From: Schistosoma mansoni
Taxonomy: Eukaryota; Platyhelminthes; Trematoda; Strigeidida; Schistosomatidae
Direction of reading: 5' to 3'
DNA: 64,000 nt
NCBI RefSeq assembly: GCF_000237925.1
Contig: NW_017386031.1
Span: 124,001-188,000, forward strand
A program made the position numbers and the translations under genes. This document shows positions 23,708-37,918 of this stretch, in pieces; within the stretch, counting starts at the first letter, position 1, and each line of letters starts with the position of its first letter. Under the pieces are notes generated by a model. It did not search any database. It was given only the letters and a program-made list of their open reading frames with translations, and was not told the DNA's origin.

Positions 23708-24464
23708 GAATTGGAGACCTCGCCGAACGAACACGGACAAGAATCGACAACCTCTGCGTACGAACTCACTACATAATTGGCGACCGCAACGAGCGAACAC
23801 AAACCAAAAATGGAACCGTCGACGACATATTCTGTTATGATTCGAATAACCTCTATATGCTCATTATTACAATAATTTCATATCATCAACTAACGTGGAA
23901 TTATTATTTTTGTTCGTATTAACGTTAAACTATGGCATTTACGCTGTCGAATCACTAATCGAACAAATCATAATTATATGGACATTACACGTTATGATAT
24001 TCGAAACTCACTGGATTATTTTTATTATCCAATGACGTACAATTTTCCTGATTCAAGTGAGTTCGTTCCAATTTTTTCTTTTTCATGTATTTTTCGGCCT
24101 AATATTACACTCTATCATAGACATAAGTTTGGAGTCATACTCCCGATGGTAGGATCTTATGTTCTCGATGCAACTAATGTTCATTCATCTCATTGGTACA
24201 CAGCAATCGTCGTTTCCTACATTTCCAGCGACAACCAAAACCGAACTTCCGCAATTTTTATTTCACGGTGATCCATACTTTAATGTCTATACACAAATCA
24301 AGTATTCGACGCCGCATTACCAGCCGTATAGTAATGATTATGTTCATATTATCTATTCATTCATATGTATATCTGAATGCTGCATCATCCATTACCGATA
24401 ATCACAATTCGATTACTGCAATTGTGTTATAACGTATGAATTTGCCCTCTTAATATATATATAT

Positions 24465-24800
24465 ATACGTCCAATGATACAGGAAATACGTACGAGCAGT
24501 CTTGGGTGCTATTCGGTCCTTCCTATCTGCCTAGCCCAGCCCGTTAAGTCCAGAACACAAATAACAGCTTAGACAATATGAATCATTATTCACAAGCATA
24601 CTGGGTTTATATACTAATCAAACAGACCAAAATATACCAAAAAATAGAAAGATAACATTTGTACAATAATTGGCCAATGTGGCTATGGATAGGGGGAAAG
24701 TAATCAATAACAATAGTTCAAAGGTCAAAATGAAGGTTATGATAAGAGGAACACGAATACGATTAGGTCAGTTATTTAACAACTATACATAGGAAATAGG
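24465..24800 (-). repeat. LTR-like repeat (family L) inside each array unit, inverted
   Basis: On the minus strand this internal segment, repeated in the other three units, matches 39640-40110 and 63650-64000: 'tggtctgtttg', 'gtatataaacccagtatg', 'gtgttctggacttaac', 'ggctaggcaga'. An unrelated LTR-like element therefore sits inverted within the array unit and was amplified with it. Confidence 0.65.
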
Positions 24801-25767
24801 CATATTACATTTGTACATAATAGACCTCAGATTTACCATTCATAATTCACCAGGGGATATAACAAATTGATTTTCTATCCCCATAGCACTGCATACAAGA
24901 ACATAGAGTTTAGAGCTGGTCTCTCAAAGATACACTCTTGTTCGTCACATTCGAGTCAGTCTCACTCGCCGTCATTGATAATCATATGTATTGGTATTTT
25001 TTATCATGCCTTAATACGGTTTCGTAACAAACGAGGTCGAGCGCATATCCCTCTAGCTACACGAACCACGCTAGGCTTCATGACCAAAGAGGAATACAAC
25101 TCTGCATATCTCGTCTCAGCAGTCACTATCCTGTTCCTCTGGTCATTCTACTAATAAATATTTAACGATAGCTCAACGCAAGCGACAACGCACACTGACT
25201 TCGCATTTTATTACCATTATCAGTAGCAGTACAGCAATGAATATCACCCGTTGATGCAGTCATCATCCTACGACTCGATTATTTTTACTACACACGAACT
25301 CCAGGTATGCGAATTCGAATCTACTAATCGCTGATCGACGCTATTTACTCTACTGCGGCTTATCAGAACATATTTCACTGTTCTTTATCGTCATATCCAG
25401 TCAGCACCACAGAGCAATTACTGTTATACTCTATTTTCACGATACTTCGATTCGCGCATATTAACCTGTTATTTTATCGTCCAGACAGTCACGACATAAA
25501 TGCATGTTAAATTTTTTGTATGCTTACTAATTTACTCATAATCACATGCTAGCATCCCCATTTTTGTCCGCATCTTGACAATATTCATGTACATTTTTAC
25601 ATAAGTATGACACTTTCGTTTAATACGCTCACCCCACTTGACACCGTAATTTACCAGGTATTGTACCATTTTTCCCACATTTTGACGTTTTCTACATACT
25701 GCTTCAGTGTCATTTTTCGAAAACAGACATTTTTTTCATAAATGTGCTATTTTCTACAAGGGGGCTA

Positions 25768-26243
25768 TGTAGTATCAGTTTATTTGTTAAGCCCATATAC
25801 TTTATTCTAGTTGCTGGCCAAGCCAATTCGCCTATCCATTATGAGTCATATTTTGATCTTGTTAATTATTCGCTTATTGACCTTGGCTATACTTTTATAT
25901 GAGCGTATATGTGTACAATTCGTATCTTATTCATCATATGTCTGTCACTCATTTTTGTCTGACTATAAATGTTGATTAACGCTTGCTTAAATCGAGTTGG
26001 CTTCCCAGCCATCTCCAATACGCATCATCTTTCGCCTCGCTCTCGAGTTGGCTTCCCAGCCATCTCCACTGCATGTCATTTCCGCCTCGTTCACTTCCCT
26101 CACTTATTCGCCTGTTCACTCGCTCGTTATTATTCGCTCAGGTGTTGCTAACTTTCTGACCTGAGTTATTCGACAATAAACTGCAGTTGCTGCTATCCTT
26201 TGTCTTCTGATTTTACGCGCCATTAACGAATCGCGGCACTACA
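25768..26243 (+). repeat. Array LTR 2
   Basis: Same sequence as LTR 1 with small length differences; preceded by the purine tract. Confidence 0.8.
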
Positions 26244-28339
26244 GAATTGGAGACCTCGCCGTACGAGCACGACGCTACAGAATTGGATACCTCGCCGAAC
26301 GAACACGGACAAGAATCGACAACCTCTGCGTACGAACTCACTACATAATTGGCGACCGCAACGAGCGAACACAAACCAAAAATGGAACCGTCGACGACAT
26401 ATTCTGTTATGATTCGAATAACCTCTATATGCTCATTATTACAATAATTTCATATCATCAACTAACGTGGAATTATTATTTTTGTTCGTATTAACGTTAA
26501 ACTATGGCATTTACGCTGTCGAATCACTAATCGAACAAATCATAATTATATGGACATTACACGTTATGATATTCGAAACTCACTGGATTATTTTTATTAT
26601 CCAATGACGTACAATTTTCCTGATTCAAGTGAGTTCGTTCCAATTTTTTCTTTTTCATGTATTTTTCGGCCTAATATTACACTCTATCATAGACATAAGT
26701 TTGGAGTCATACTCCCGATGGTAGGATCTTATGTTCTCGATGCAACTAATGTTCATTCATCTCATTGGTACACAGCAATCGTCGTTTCCTACATTTCCAG
26801 CGACAACCAAAACCGAACTTCCGCAATTTTTATTTCACGGTGATCCATACTTTAATGTCTATACACAAATCAAGTATTCGACGCCGCATTACCAGCCGTA
26901 TAGTAATGATTATGTTCATATTATCTATTCATTCATATGTATATCTGAATGCTGCATCATCCATTACCGATAATCACAATTCGATTACTGCAATTGTGTT
27001 ATAACGTATGAATTTGCCCTCTTAATATATATATATATACGTCCAATGATACAGGAAATACGTACGAGCAGTCTTGGGTGCTATTCGGTCCTTCCTATCT
27101 GCCTAGCCCAGCCCGTTAAGTCCAGAACACAAATAACAGCTTAGACAATATGAATCATTATTCACAAGCATACTGGGTTTATATACTAATCAAACAGACC
27201 AAAATATACCAAAAAATAGAAAGATAACATTTGTACAATAATTGGCCAATGTGGCTATGGATAGGGGGAAAGTAATCAATAACAATAGTTCAAAGGTCAA
27301 AATGAAGGTTATGATAAGAGGAACACGAATACGATTAGGTCAGTTATTTAACAACTATACATAGGAAATAGGCATATTACATTTGTACATAATAGACCTC
27401 AGATTTACCATTCATAATTCACCAGGGGATATAACAAATTGATTTTCTATCCCCATAGCACTGCATACAAGAACATAGAGTTTAGAGCTGGTCTCTCAAA
27501 GATACACTCTTGTTCGTCACATTCGAGTCAGTCTCACTCGCCGTCATTGATAATCATATGTATTGGTATTTTTTATCATGCCTTAATACGGTTTCGTAAC
27601 AAACGAGGTCGAGCGCATATCCCTCTAGCTACACGAACCACGCTAGGCTTCATGACCAAAGAGGAATACGACTCTGCATATCTCGTCTCAGCAGTCACTA
27701 TCCTGTTCCTCTGGTCATTCTACTAATAAATATTTAACGATAGCTCAACGCAAGCGACAACGCACACTGACTTCGCATTTTATTATCATTATCAGTAGCA
27801 GTACAGCAATGAATATCACCCGTTGATGCAGTCATCATCCTACGACTCGATTATTTTTACTACACACGAACTCCAGGTATGCGAATTCGAATCTACTAAT
27901 CGCTGATCGACGCTATTTACTCTACTGCGGCTTATCAGAACATATTTCACTGTTCTTTATCGTCATATCCAGTCAGCACCACAGAGCAATTACTGTTATA
28001 CTCTATTTTCACGATACTTCGATTCGCGCATATTAACCTGTTATTTTATCGTCCAGACAGTCACGACATAAATGCATGTTAAATTTTTTGTATGCTTACT
28101 AATTTACTCATAATCACATGCTAGCATCCCCATTTTTGTCCGCATCTTGACAATATTCATGTACATTTTTACATAAGTATGACACTTTCGTTTAATACGC
28201 TCACCCCACTTGACACCGTAATTTACCAGGTATTGTACCATTTTTCCCACATTTTGACGTTTTCTACATACTGCTTCAGTGTCATTTTTCGAAAACAGAC
28301 ATTTTTTTCATAAATGTGCTATTTTCTACAAGGGGGCTA

Positions 28340-28801
28340 TGTAGTATCAGTTTATTTGTTAAGCCCATATACTTTATTCTAGTTGCTGGCCAAGCCAATT
28401 CGCCTATCCATTATGAGTCATATTTTGATCTTGTTAATTATTCGCTTATTGACCTTGGCTATACTTTTATATGAGCGTATATGTGTACAATTCGTATCTT
28501 ATTCATCATATGTCTGTCACTCATTTTTGTCTGACTATAAATGTTGATTAACGCTTGCTTAAATCGAGTTGGCTTCCCAGCCATCTCCACTGCATGTCAT
28601 TTCCGCCTCGTTCACTTCCCTCACTTATTCGCCTGTTCACTCGCTCGTTATTATTCGCTCAGGTGTTGCTAACTTTCTGACCTGAGTTATTCGACAATAA
28701 ACTGCAGTTGCTGCTATCCTTTGTCTTCTGATTTTACGCGCCGTTAAGATTAGAATTATATCGGTTATCGAAACGAACGATTAACGAATCGCGGCACTAC
28801 A
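28340..28801 (+). repeat. Array LTR 3
   Basis: Same family, carrying one rather than two of the internal 'gagttggcttcccagcc' motifs. Confidence 0.8.
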
Positions 28802-30897
28802 GAATTGGAGACCTCGCCGTACGAGCACGACGCTACAGAATTGGATACCTCGCCGAACGAACACGGACAAGAATCGACAACCTCTGCGTACGAACTCACT
28901 ACATAATTGGCGACCGCAACGAGCGAACACAAACCAAAAATGGAACCGTCGACGACATATTCTGTTATGATTCGAATAACCTCTATATGCTCATTATTAC
29001 AATAATTTCATATCATCAACTAACGTGGAATTATTATTTTTGTTCGTATTAACGTTAAACTATGGCATTTACGCTGTCAAATCACTAATCGAACAAATCA
29101 TAATTATATGGACATTACACGTTATGATATTCGAAACTCACTGGATTATTTTTATTATCCAATGACGTACAATTTTCCTGATTCAAGTGAGTTCGTTCCA
29201 ATTTTTTCTTTTTCATGTATTTTTCGGCCTAATATTACACTCTATCATAGACATAAGTTTGGAGTCATACTCCCGATGGTAGGATCTTATGTTCTCGATG
29301 CAACTAATGTTCATTCATCTCATTGGTACACAGCAATCGTCGTTTCCTACATTTCCAGCGACAACCAAAACCGAACTTCCGCAATTTTTATTTCACGGTG
29401 ATCCATACTTTAATGTCTATACACAAATCAAGTATTCGACGCCGCATTACCAGCCGTATAGTAATGATTATGTTCATATTATCTATTCATTCATATGTAT
29501 ATCTGAATGCTGCATCATCCATTACCGATAATCACAATTCGATTACTGCAATTGTGTTATAACGTATGAATTTGCCCTCTTAATATATATATATATACGT
29601 CCAATGATACAGGAAATACGTACGAGCAGTCTTGGGTGCTATTCGGTCCTTCCTATCTGCCTAGCCCAGCCCGTTAAGTCCAGAACACAAATAACAGCTT
29701 AGACAATATGAATCATTATTCACAAGCATACTGGGTTTATATACTAATCAAACAGACCAAAATATACCAAAAAATAGAAAGATAACATTTGTACAATAAT
29801 TGGCCAATGTGGCTATGGATAGGGGGAAAGTAATCAATAACAATAGTTCAAAGGTCAAAATGAAGGTTATGATAAGAGGAACACGAATACGATTAGGTCA
29901 GTTATTTAACAACTATACATAGGAAATAGGCATATTACATTTGTACATAATAGACCTCAGATTTACCATTCATAATTCACCAGGGGATATAACAAATTGA
30001 TTTTCTATCCCCATAGCACTGCATACAAGAACATAGAGTTTAGAGCTGGTCTCTCAAAGATACACTCTTGTTCGTCACATTCGAGTCAGTCTCACTCGCC
30101 GTCATTGATAATCATATGTATTGGTATTTTTTATCATGCCTTAATACGGTTTCGTAACAAACAAGGTCGAGCGCATATCCCTCTAGCTACACGAACCACG
30201 CTAGGCTTCATGACCAAAGAGGAATACGACTCTGCATATCTCGTCTCAGCAGTCACTATCCTGTTCCTCTGGTCATTCTACTAATAAATATTTAACGATA
30301 GCTCAACGCAAGCGACAACGCACACTGACTTCGCATTTTATTATCATTATCAGTAGCAGTACAGCAATGAATATCACCCGTTGATGCAGTCATCATCCTA
30401 CGACTCGATTATTTTTACTACACACGAACTCCAGGTATGCGAATTCGAATCTACTAATCGCTGATCGACGCTATTTACTCTACTGCGGCTTATCAGAACA
30501 TATTTCACTGTTCTTTATCGTCATATCCAGTCAGCACCACAGAGCAATTACTGTTATACTCTATTTTCACGATACTTCGATTCGCGCATATTAACCTGTT
30601 ATTTTATCGTCCAGACAGTCACGACATAAATGCATGTTAAATTTTTTGTATGCTTACTAATTTACTCATAATCACATGCTAGCATCCCCATTTTTGTCCG
30701 CATCTTGACAATATTCATGTACATTTTTACATAAGTATGACACTTTCGTTTAATACGCTCACCCCACTTGACACCGTAATTTACCAGGTATTGTACCATT
30801 TTTCCCACATTTTGACGTTTTCTACATACTGCTTCAGTGTCATTTTTCGAAAACAGACATTTTTTTCATAAATGTGCTATTTTCTACAAGGGGGCTA

Positions 30898-31410
30898 TGT
30901 AGTATCAGTTTATTTGTTAAGCCCATATACTTTATTCTAGTTGCTGGCCAAGCCAATTCGCCTATCCATTATGAGTCATATTTTGATCTTGTTAATTATT
31001 CGCTTATTGACCTTGGCTATACTTTTATATGAGCGTATATGTGTACAATTCGTATCTTATTCATCATATGTCTGTCACTCATTTTTGTCTGACTATAAAT
31101 GTTGATTAACGCTTGCTTAAATCGAGTTGGCTTCCCAGCCATCTCCAATACGCATCATCTTTCGCCTCGCTCTCGAGTTGGCTTCCCAGCCATCTCCACT
31201 GCATGTCATTTCCGCCTCGTTCACTTCCCTCACTTATTCGCCTGTTCACTCGCTCGTTATTATTCGCTCAGGTGTTGCTAACTTTCTGACCTGAGTTATT
31301 CGACAATAAACTGCAGTTGCTGCTATCCTTTGTCTTCTGATTTTACGCGCCGTTAAGATTAGAATTATATCGGTTATCGAAACGAACGATTAACGAATCG
31401 CGGCACTACA
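30898..31410 (+). repeat. Array LTR 4
   Basis: 513 bases, matching LTR 1 almost base for base. Confidence 0.8.
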
Positions 31411-33507
31411 GAATTGGAGACCTCGCCGTACGAGCACGACGCTACAGAATTGGATACCTCGCCGAACGAACACGGACAAGAATCGACAACCTCTGCGTAC
31501 GAACTCACTACATAATTGGCGACCGCAACGAGCGAACACAAACCAAAAATGGAACCGTCGACGACATATTCTGTTATGATTCGAATAACCTCTATATGCT
31601 CATTATTACAATAATTTCATATCATCAACTAACGTGGAATTATTATTTTTGTTCGTATTAACGTTAAACTATGGCATTTACGCTGTCGAATCACTAATCG
31701 AACAAATCATAATTATATGGACATTACACGTTATGATATTCGAAACTCACTGGATTATTTTTATTATCCAATGACGTACAATTTTCCTGATTCAAGTGAG
31801 TTCGTTCCAATTTTTTCTTTTTCATGTATTTTTCGGCCTAATATTACACTCTATCATAGACATAAGTTTGGAGTCATACTCCCGATGGTAGGATCTTATG
31901 TTCTCGATGCAACTAATGTTCATTCATCTCATTGGTACACAGCAATCGTCGTTTCCTACATTTCCAGCGACAACCAAAACCGAACTTCCGCAATTTTTAT
32001 TTCACGGTGATCCATACTTTAATGTCTATACACAAATCAAGTATTCGACGCCGCATTACCAGCCGTATAGTAATGATTATGTTCATATTATCTATTCATT
32101 CATATGTATATCTGAATGCTGCATCATCCATTACCGATAATCACAATTCGATTACTGCAATTGTGTTATAACGTATGAATTTGCCCTCTTAATATATATA
32201 TATATACGTCCAATGATACAGGAAATACGTACGAGCAGTCTTGGGTGCTATTCGGTCCTTCCTATCTGCCTAGCCCAGCCCGTTAAGTCCAGAACACAAA
32301 TAACAGCTTAGACAATATGAATCATTATTCACAAGCATACTGGGTTTATATACTAATCAAACAGACCAAAATATACCAAAAAATAGAAAGATAACATTTG
32401 TACAATAATTGGCCAATGTGGCTATGGATAGGGGGAAAGTAATCAATAACAATAGTTCAAAGGTCAAAATGAAGGTTATGATAAGAGGAACACGAATACG
32501 ATTAGGTCAGTTATTTAACAACTATACATAGGAAATAGGCATATTACATTTGTACATAATAGACCTCAGATTTACCATTCATAATTCACCAGGGGATATA
32601 ACAAATTGATTTTCTATCCCCATAGCACTGCATACAAGAACATAGAGTTTAGAGCTGGTCTCTCAAAGATACACTCTTGTTCGTCACATTCGAGTCAGTC
32701 TCACTCGCCGTCATTGATAATCATATGTATTGGTATTTTTTATCATGCCTTAATACGGTTTCGTAACAAACGAGGTCGAGCGCATATCCCTCTAGCTACA
32801 CGAACCACGCTAGGCTTCATGACCAAAGAGGAATACGACTCTGCATATCTCGTCTCAGCAGTCACTATCCTGTTCCTCTGGTCATTCTACTAATAAATAT
32901 TTAACGATAGCTCAACGCAAGCGACAACGCACACTGACTTCGCATTTTATTATCATTATCAGTAGCAGTACAGCAATGAATATCACCCGTTGATGCAGTC
33001 ATCATCCTACGACTCGATTATTTTTACTACACACGAACTCCAGGTATGCGAATTCGAATCTACTAATCGCTGATCGACGCTATTTACTCTACTGCGGCTT
33101 ATCAGAACATATTTCACTGTTCTTTATCGTCATATCCAGTCAGCACCACAGAGCAATTACTGTTATACTCTATTTTCACGATACTTCGATTCGCGCATAT
33201 TAACCTGTTATTTTATCGTCCAGACAGTCACGACATAAATGCATGTTAAATTTTTTGTATGCTTACTAATTTACTCATAATCACATGCTAGCATCCCCAT
33301 TTTTGTCCGCATCTTGACAATATTCATGTACATTTTTACATAAGTATGACACTTTCGTTTAATACGCTCACCCCACTTGACACCGTAATTTACCAGGTAT
33401 TGTACCATTTTTTCCCACATTTTGACGTTTTCTACATACTGCTTCAGTGTCATTTTTCGAAAACAGACATTTTTTTCATAAATGTGCTATTTTCTACAAG
33501 GGGGCTA

Positions 33508-34020
33508 TGTAGTATCAGTTTATTTGTTAAGCCCATATACTTTATTCTAGTTGCTGGCCAAGCCAATTCGCCTATCCATTATGAGTCATATTTTGATCTT
33601 GTTAATTATTCGCTTATTGACCTTGGCTATACTTTTATATGAGCGTATATGTGTACAATTCGTATCTTATTCATCATATGTCTGTCACTCATTTTTGTCT
33701 GACTATAAATGTTGATTAACGCTTGCTTAAATCGAGTTGGCTTCCCAGCCATCTCCAATACGCATCATCTTTCGCCTCGCTCTCGAGTTGGCTTCCCAGC
33801 CATCTCCACTGCATGTCATTTCCGCCTCGTTCACTTCCCTCACTTATTCGCCTGTTCACTCGCTCGTTATTATTCGCTCAGGTGTTGCTAACTTTCTGAC
33901 CTGAGTTATTCGACAATAAACTGCAGTTGCTGCTATCCTTTGTCTTCTGATTTTACGCGCCGTTAAGATTAGAATTATATCGGTTATCGAAACGAACGAT
34001 TAACGAATCGCGGCACTACA
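33508..34020 (+). repeat. Array LTR 5 and last short internal stub
   Basis: 513-base LTR. Just after it (34021-34125) three degenerate 36-base repeats ('ctacagaattggagacctcg') close the array, then unrelated DNA starts. Confidence 0.8.
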
Positions 34021-34125
34021 GAATTGGAGACCTCGCCGTACGAGCACGACGCTACAGAATTGGAGACCTCGCCGTACGAGCACGACGCTACAGAATTGGA
34101 TACCTCGCTGAACGAGGACGACGCA

Positions 34126-37100
34126 ACAGAAACTCGATCATTTGTTTGTAATTGCTGCTGGAGTAAATCTCTTTACGAGATGGGTATAACTTCCCAGCTT
34201 GATTAGTTTCTAACTAACAGCGCCTTCTCTATTGAAGGGTACTAATTCATTCAATCAATCAAACAAATAATCAGTAATCTTGATTCAAAGTTCGTTTCTA
34301 CCTTACCGTTTGACCATCACCCATCGGACATTACCAAATACTTGAAAACTTACTAAAACAACGTGGAGCAAGTGCAAAAGAAATCTATTGATATGTACCA
34401 GCTTGCGACAAAGATATTGAGCTCTGGATATACCGTCCATCGGATAGTTTGACCGCATAGTTTTTGTTGTCGTTGTGAACTACATCGATAGCGCTTACTT
34501 CAAATAAGCGTGTTTGTAGCCACTCAAACTCTGCTCATAGTTTCGACTTCAAGATTTTCCTAATCTGAGACTTACTTTATTGCTGTTCATCCATTTTCTT
34601 CCTTAATGTATGTAAGTGCAGTATATGCACTTCCTGGTTCTTCGACTCAACTTATTTGTTCTTTTTTCCAGCTCCTCCGACTCACCCTACTCTGCATCCT
34701 CCTCTAAAACATAAACTACCTTCTGCCTAGAAGCGAACTGCTACATGTTTTTTTGATACGGTTGCATAACAGTCACTTTCAGAGTCTGCTATCTTATTGT
34801 ACTCGCTTAGATTACGGTTCACTTGTATGGCAAGCTGACTACAGACCATGTAATTGTTTGAATATAATACAGCTTGCCTGTTGGTTATGACTAGCTTACT
34901 GTAAGTTGCGAATCGATATGAATGCCAATCTGTTGGAAATTTCTTAGGATCATTAAACTACCTCTGACATATCTAAAAGACGGCTCAATCAAGTGAGAGA
35001 TATCTAACACCATAAAGAATCCAATTAATGACTATAGTCTCTGAAAAGCGCAACAAAAGCTCAGTTAGCCACCTGCTAATTATTTTAAGTGCCTTTGCGA
35101 TATCCACCTTTCACCCGGCACCCATTAACTATCTAGCAATGGGAAGTATGATCATTTTTCTTTAGACATAGGTTTCGAGGACTGTGTTCTAAAAACACTG
35201 GAGGCGCACTTCTCTCAGTCCTGTATGTGTGAATTGACGAATAAATTCGAAAGTAGCCTCAAAAAGGTATTAGCTCTCTTTAACAGATTTAAAGACGATT
35301 CAGTATTGTTTGTTAAAATCATTTTAGCTTCTCGGGATTGTTTTAGTTCTTTTACTGACCTAACCTATCTACACATGAAAAAAGTGTTCTTAACCTCTTC
35401 ACTGTATTAAAGTAACCATAATCACATACTTTCACCTCTTAAATAATCTTCGACTGTTCACCAACATTTACTCATCACGTTGATTTTATCGGAACTGTGT
35501 GGTAGTGACAACACTTAATCAGTGATTATTTAAAAATTCATTTGTTAGACTGAAATAATCTCACAATATCTAAAGCGTAGTTATACTTTTCGGTTTACCA
35601 AAAAGTACTTAATTAGTGCGGTATTTATACTCGCATGTGAGTCACAGACGCATTACGATAGACCAAGAAGTCGATTTCTAATTAACAGGTCTTATTTTAA
35701 AGCCAGTTTTCTGCCTGTCACATATATGTATCAGTTTAAATTTTCATATTTCACATCAGTAAATAGAACAAAAGAGAAAGAGGGAGAACGTGGAGATCAG
35801 ATGTAGATAAGGTGTAATAAAACAAAATAAATCTAGTAAATGTAGTCCAAAAAGAGGAAATAGAAGTTAGGAAATAAGAAGCATGAATGAACACTAAACT
35901 CAGGACTAAAAGAGATACAGAAAATGAATGTATTCCTGCAATACAACTGATCGTAGTATTTTTTACGTGTAATCTTCAACCATAGATTATTAAATTTTCA
36001 AAGATTTCCACGAAGAACTTCGTGTCCATCAATATACTTAAGATTTCTGTTCAGTTACTTCATGTATTTAATGTTATGTCTTCATTTGACTGACGCTGAT
36101 TTAATTCCAACGTATTTCTACATAATCGAACTCTGTGAGCCAAGATGTTTTATTTTAGCGCCTAATTAAAAAATTATCATCACTGGTATTTGACACTTTA
36201 TGAGGTTTGGTTCCAGTGGACTAATTTGCAAAACTCTGTTTTCCCAATAATTCAGTTATTTTGTTACTATTGAGGGTTTATGTAGGTTTATGAATTTCTA
36301 TAGTTTCTATCACGAGCTTATCTTTTCTATACAACCATCAAAAATCAGGAAACATTGGAAAGTTGTCACGTTTTAGTATGGGATTCCTTCATTGTGCACA
36401 TCCATAACCGCACTAGAATGCATCGAACCTAAGACTTGCAATCCTCTGGTGAGCTCTTAACTTCTACACCTTTGGGTCGGCGTCTGATAGTGTACATGTA
36501 CAACTTTAATCAGTCCCCGATAATGCAAGGTCACCCACCATTACTTTCAGTGAGGAATATATTCACTATTTGAATTTGTTATATAGTAATCTTCTTCTTG
36601 CACGTCTAAATCCGTTCATACTAACACTTAACAGATCCAATGTAAAGGGGGACTAATCTGTGAAAATTAATTTCCTCTTGGTTGGTGTCATTTTGTTTTC
36701 CTACTACATATGAGACGAACATATCACTGATAATTGTTGAGGAGTTTCAATAAGCCGCAAGTTATACATTTGCATCTTTACTTTAAATTGATCACTAAAA
36801 GATTAATTATGACAGTAGAAAGAAAAACTCAATAGAAAGCTATATATTTTGATGAAGGTTCAAACATAGAGCCCAACTAAATAATATGTATAACTGTTAG
36901 TAGATTTGCAGTGAAAGTAATCAAACTTATGGGGACAAAACATGCTGTGGATAGAATGAATAGGGTTTCAAGTTTCTTCAGTTAATAGGTCAATTTAGAG
37001 AACACAATATAAAGTTGCTTAAACTAAGGACCAGATTGCAACTTAGTCAATAGAATTTGATTAACTTTACTGCTAGAAAGTACCTCATATTTCAGTAGGA

Positions 37101-37330
37101 CTTCACTCAAAATATTATAATAGGTTTACTTGTTATAATATAACCTGAGTTTGTTGTACTTAGTGATAGTGATTATTCATCACTCTCATAATATATATGA
37201 CAAATTTAAGCCTGTATACCATATAATAGACAATGAATACTTAGAATCATGAATCTTGATTCCAACGGTGTGGATACTCAACTGAAATTCATCATTCACT
37301 CTACACTTTCTTGAAATTGACTATTATGAT
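34126..37330. other. Mostly unassigned spacer right of the array
   Basis: AT-rich, no repeat family recognised apart from scattered microsatellite-like runs. One possible exon is listed separately. Confidence 0.35.
35170..35267 (+). CDS. Possible isolated exon, unknown product
   Basis: A pyrimidine-rich acceptor (TTTTTCTTTAG) is followed by an open stretch reading GFEDCVLKTLEAHFSQSC then MCELTNKFESSLKK, and a GT (AAAAAG|GTATTA). Composition is more protein-like than its surroundings. No family recognised and no partner exons found, so this is a weak candidate or a gene relic. Confidence 0.25.
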
Positions 37331-37344
37331 AAAAGTCCCCCAAT

Positions 37345-37845
37345 ACCCTGGTACGGCCGAGAGTGGGGAGAGTCCACTTTCCTTCTCGAAATGCTCTCAC
37401 ATGGACACGCGTATATAGCCTCTACCAGGGAAGTCCTACTCACTGCCTCCTCGTAGCAATACTGTTGTTTACGAAATTGAGAGGACAAAAAGCGAATGTT
37501 CGGCGCTTTAACCGGGTTGGTGGAAACGGAAAGTTCACCTAGGGTAGTTGGAAAACCCTGATTCCAAACCAATGGTGCACATGGGTTACAGTATCCTGAG
37601 AGAACAAATGGTGTATGAATCAATCGTTGTTCACCGGCTACCATGAGACTGCATCTCCTGACGACGCTCCACTGCCTTGTGGATCAGACCTTCAGGTCGA
37701 AGGCTCCGGGTGTGGTCCCCTAAGAAAACCACCTGTTTCAGTTCGGGCACGTGGGCAGTATCACAGTCCTCACACAAATCAAATGAGATTTGTGTGATGC
37801 ATATATATGTGGTACTCCTTTGTATCAATCTTAGATAAACTGTTA
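37345..37845 (+). repeat. SINE family C copy, headless
   Basis: Body from 'ctggtacggccgagagtggg' to 'tcctttgtatcaat'. It lies just upstream of the first CAP-Gly exon seen and so in its upstream intron or promoter. Confidence 0.8.
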
Positions 37846-37918
37846 CATAATATCCTTATTATTGTCATCCACTTTACTTAGCAGATCTAAATGCTTACCT
37901 CTGTGTTTTCTTTTATAG

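Larger units (their letters stand above)
23195..34125 (+). mobile_element. Tandem array of a non-coding LTR retroelement: five LTRs, four internal regions
   Basis: LTRs begin TGTAGTATCAG at 23195, 25768, 28340, 30898 and 33508, so the periods are 2573, 2572, 2558 and 2610. Each later LTR is preceded by a purine-rich ACAAGGGGGCTA, like a polypurine tract. After each LTR (ending GCACTACA) comes a PBS-like 'ttggcgaccgcaacgag' within about 150 bases. Internal regions of about 2.1 kb carry no gag or pol; the longest repeated frames (97, 95, 80 residues) match nothing known. Units differ at very few bases. It is best described as a non-autonomous LTR element (LARD-like) expanded by unequal exchange. 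Fossil; it never coded its own proteins as seen here. Confidence 0.82.

Noticed and set aside
23978-24271. 97-residue frame repeated four times in the tandem array
   Set aside because: Repetition comes from the array, not from selection on protein. No domain, no codon-position pattern, and overlapping frames of similar length are repeated too.
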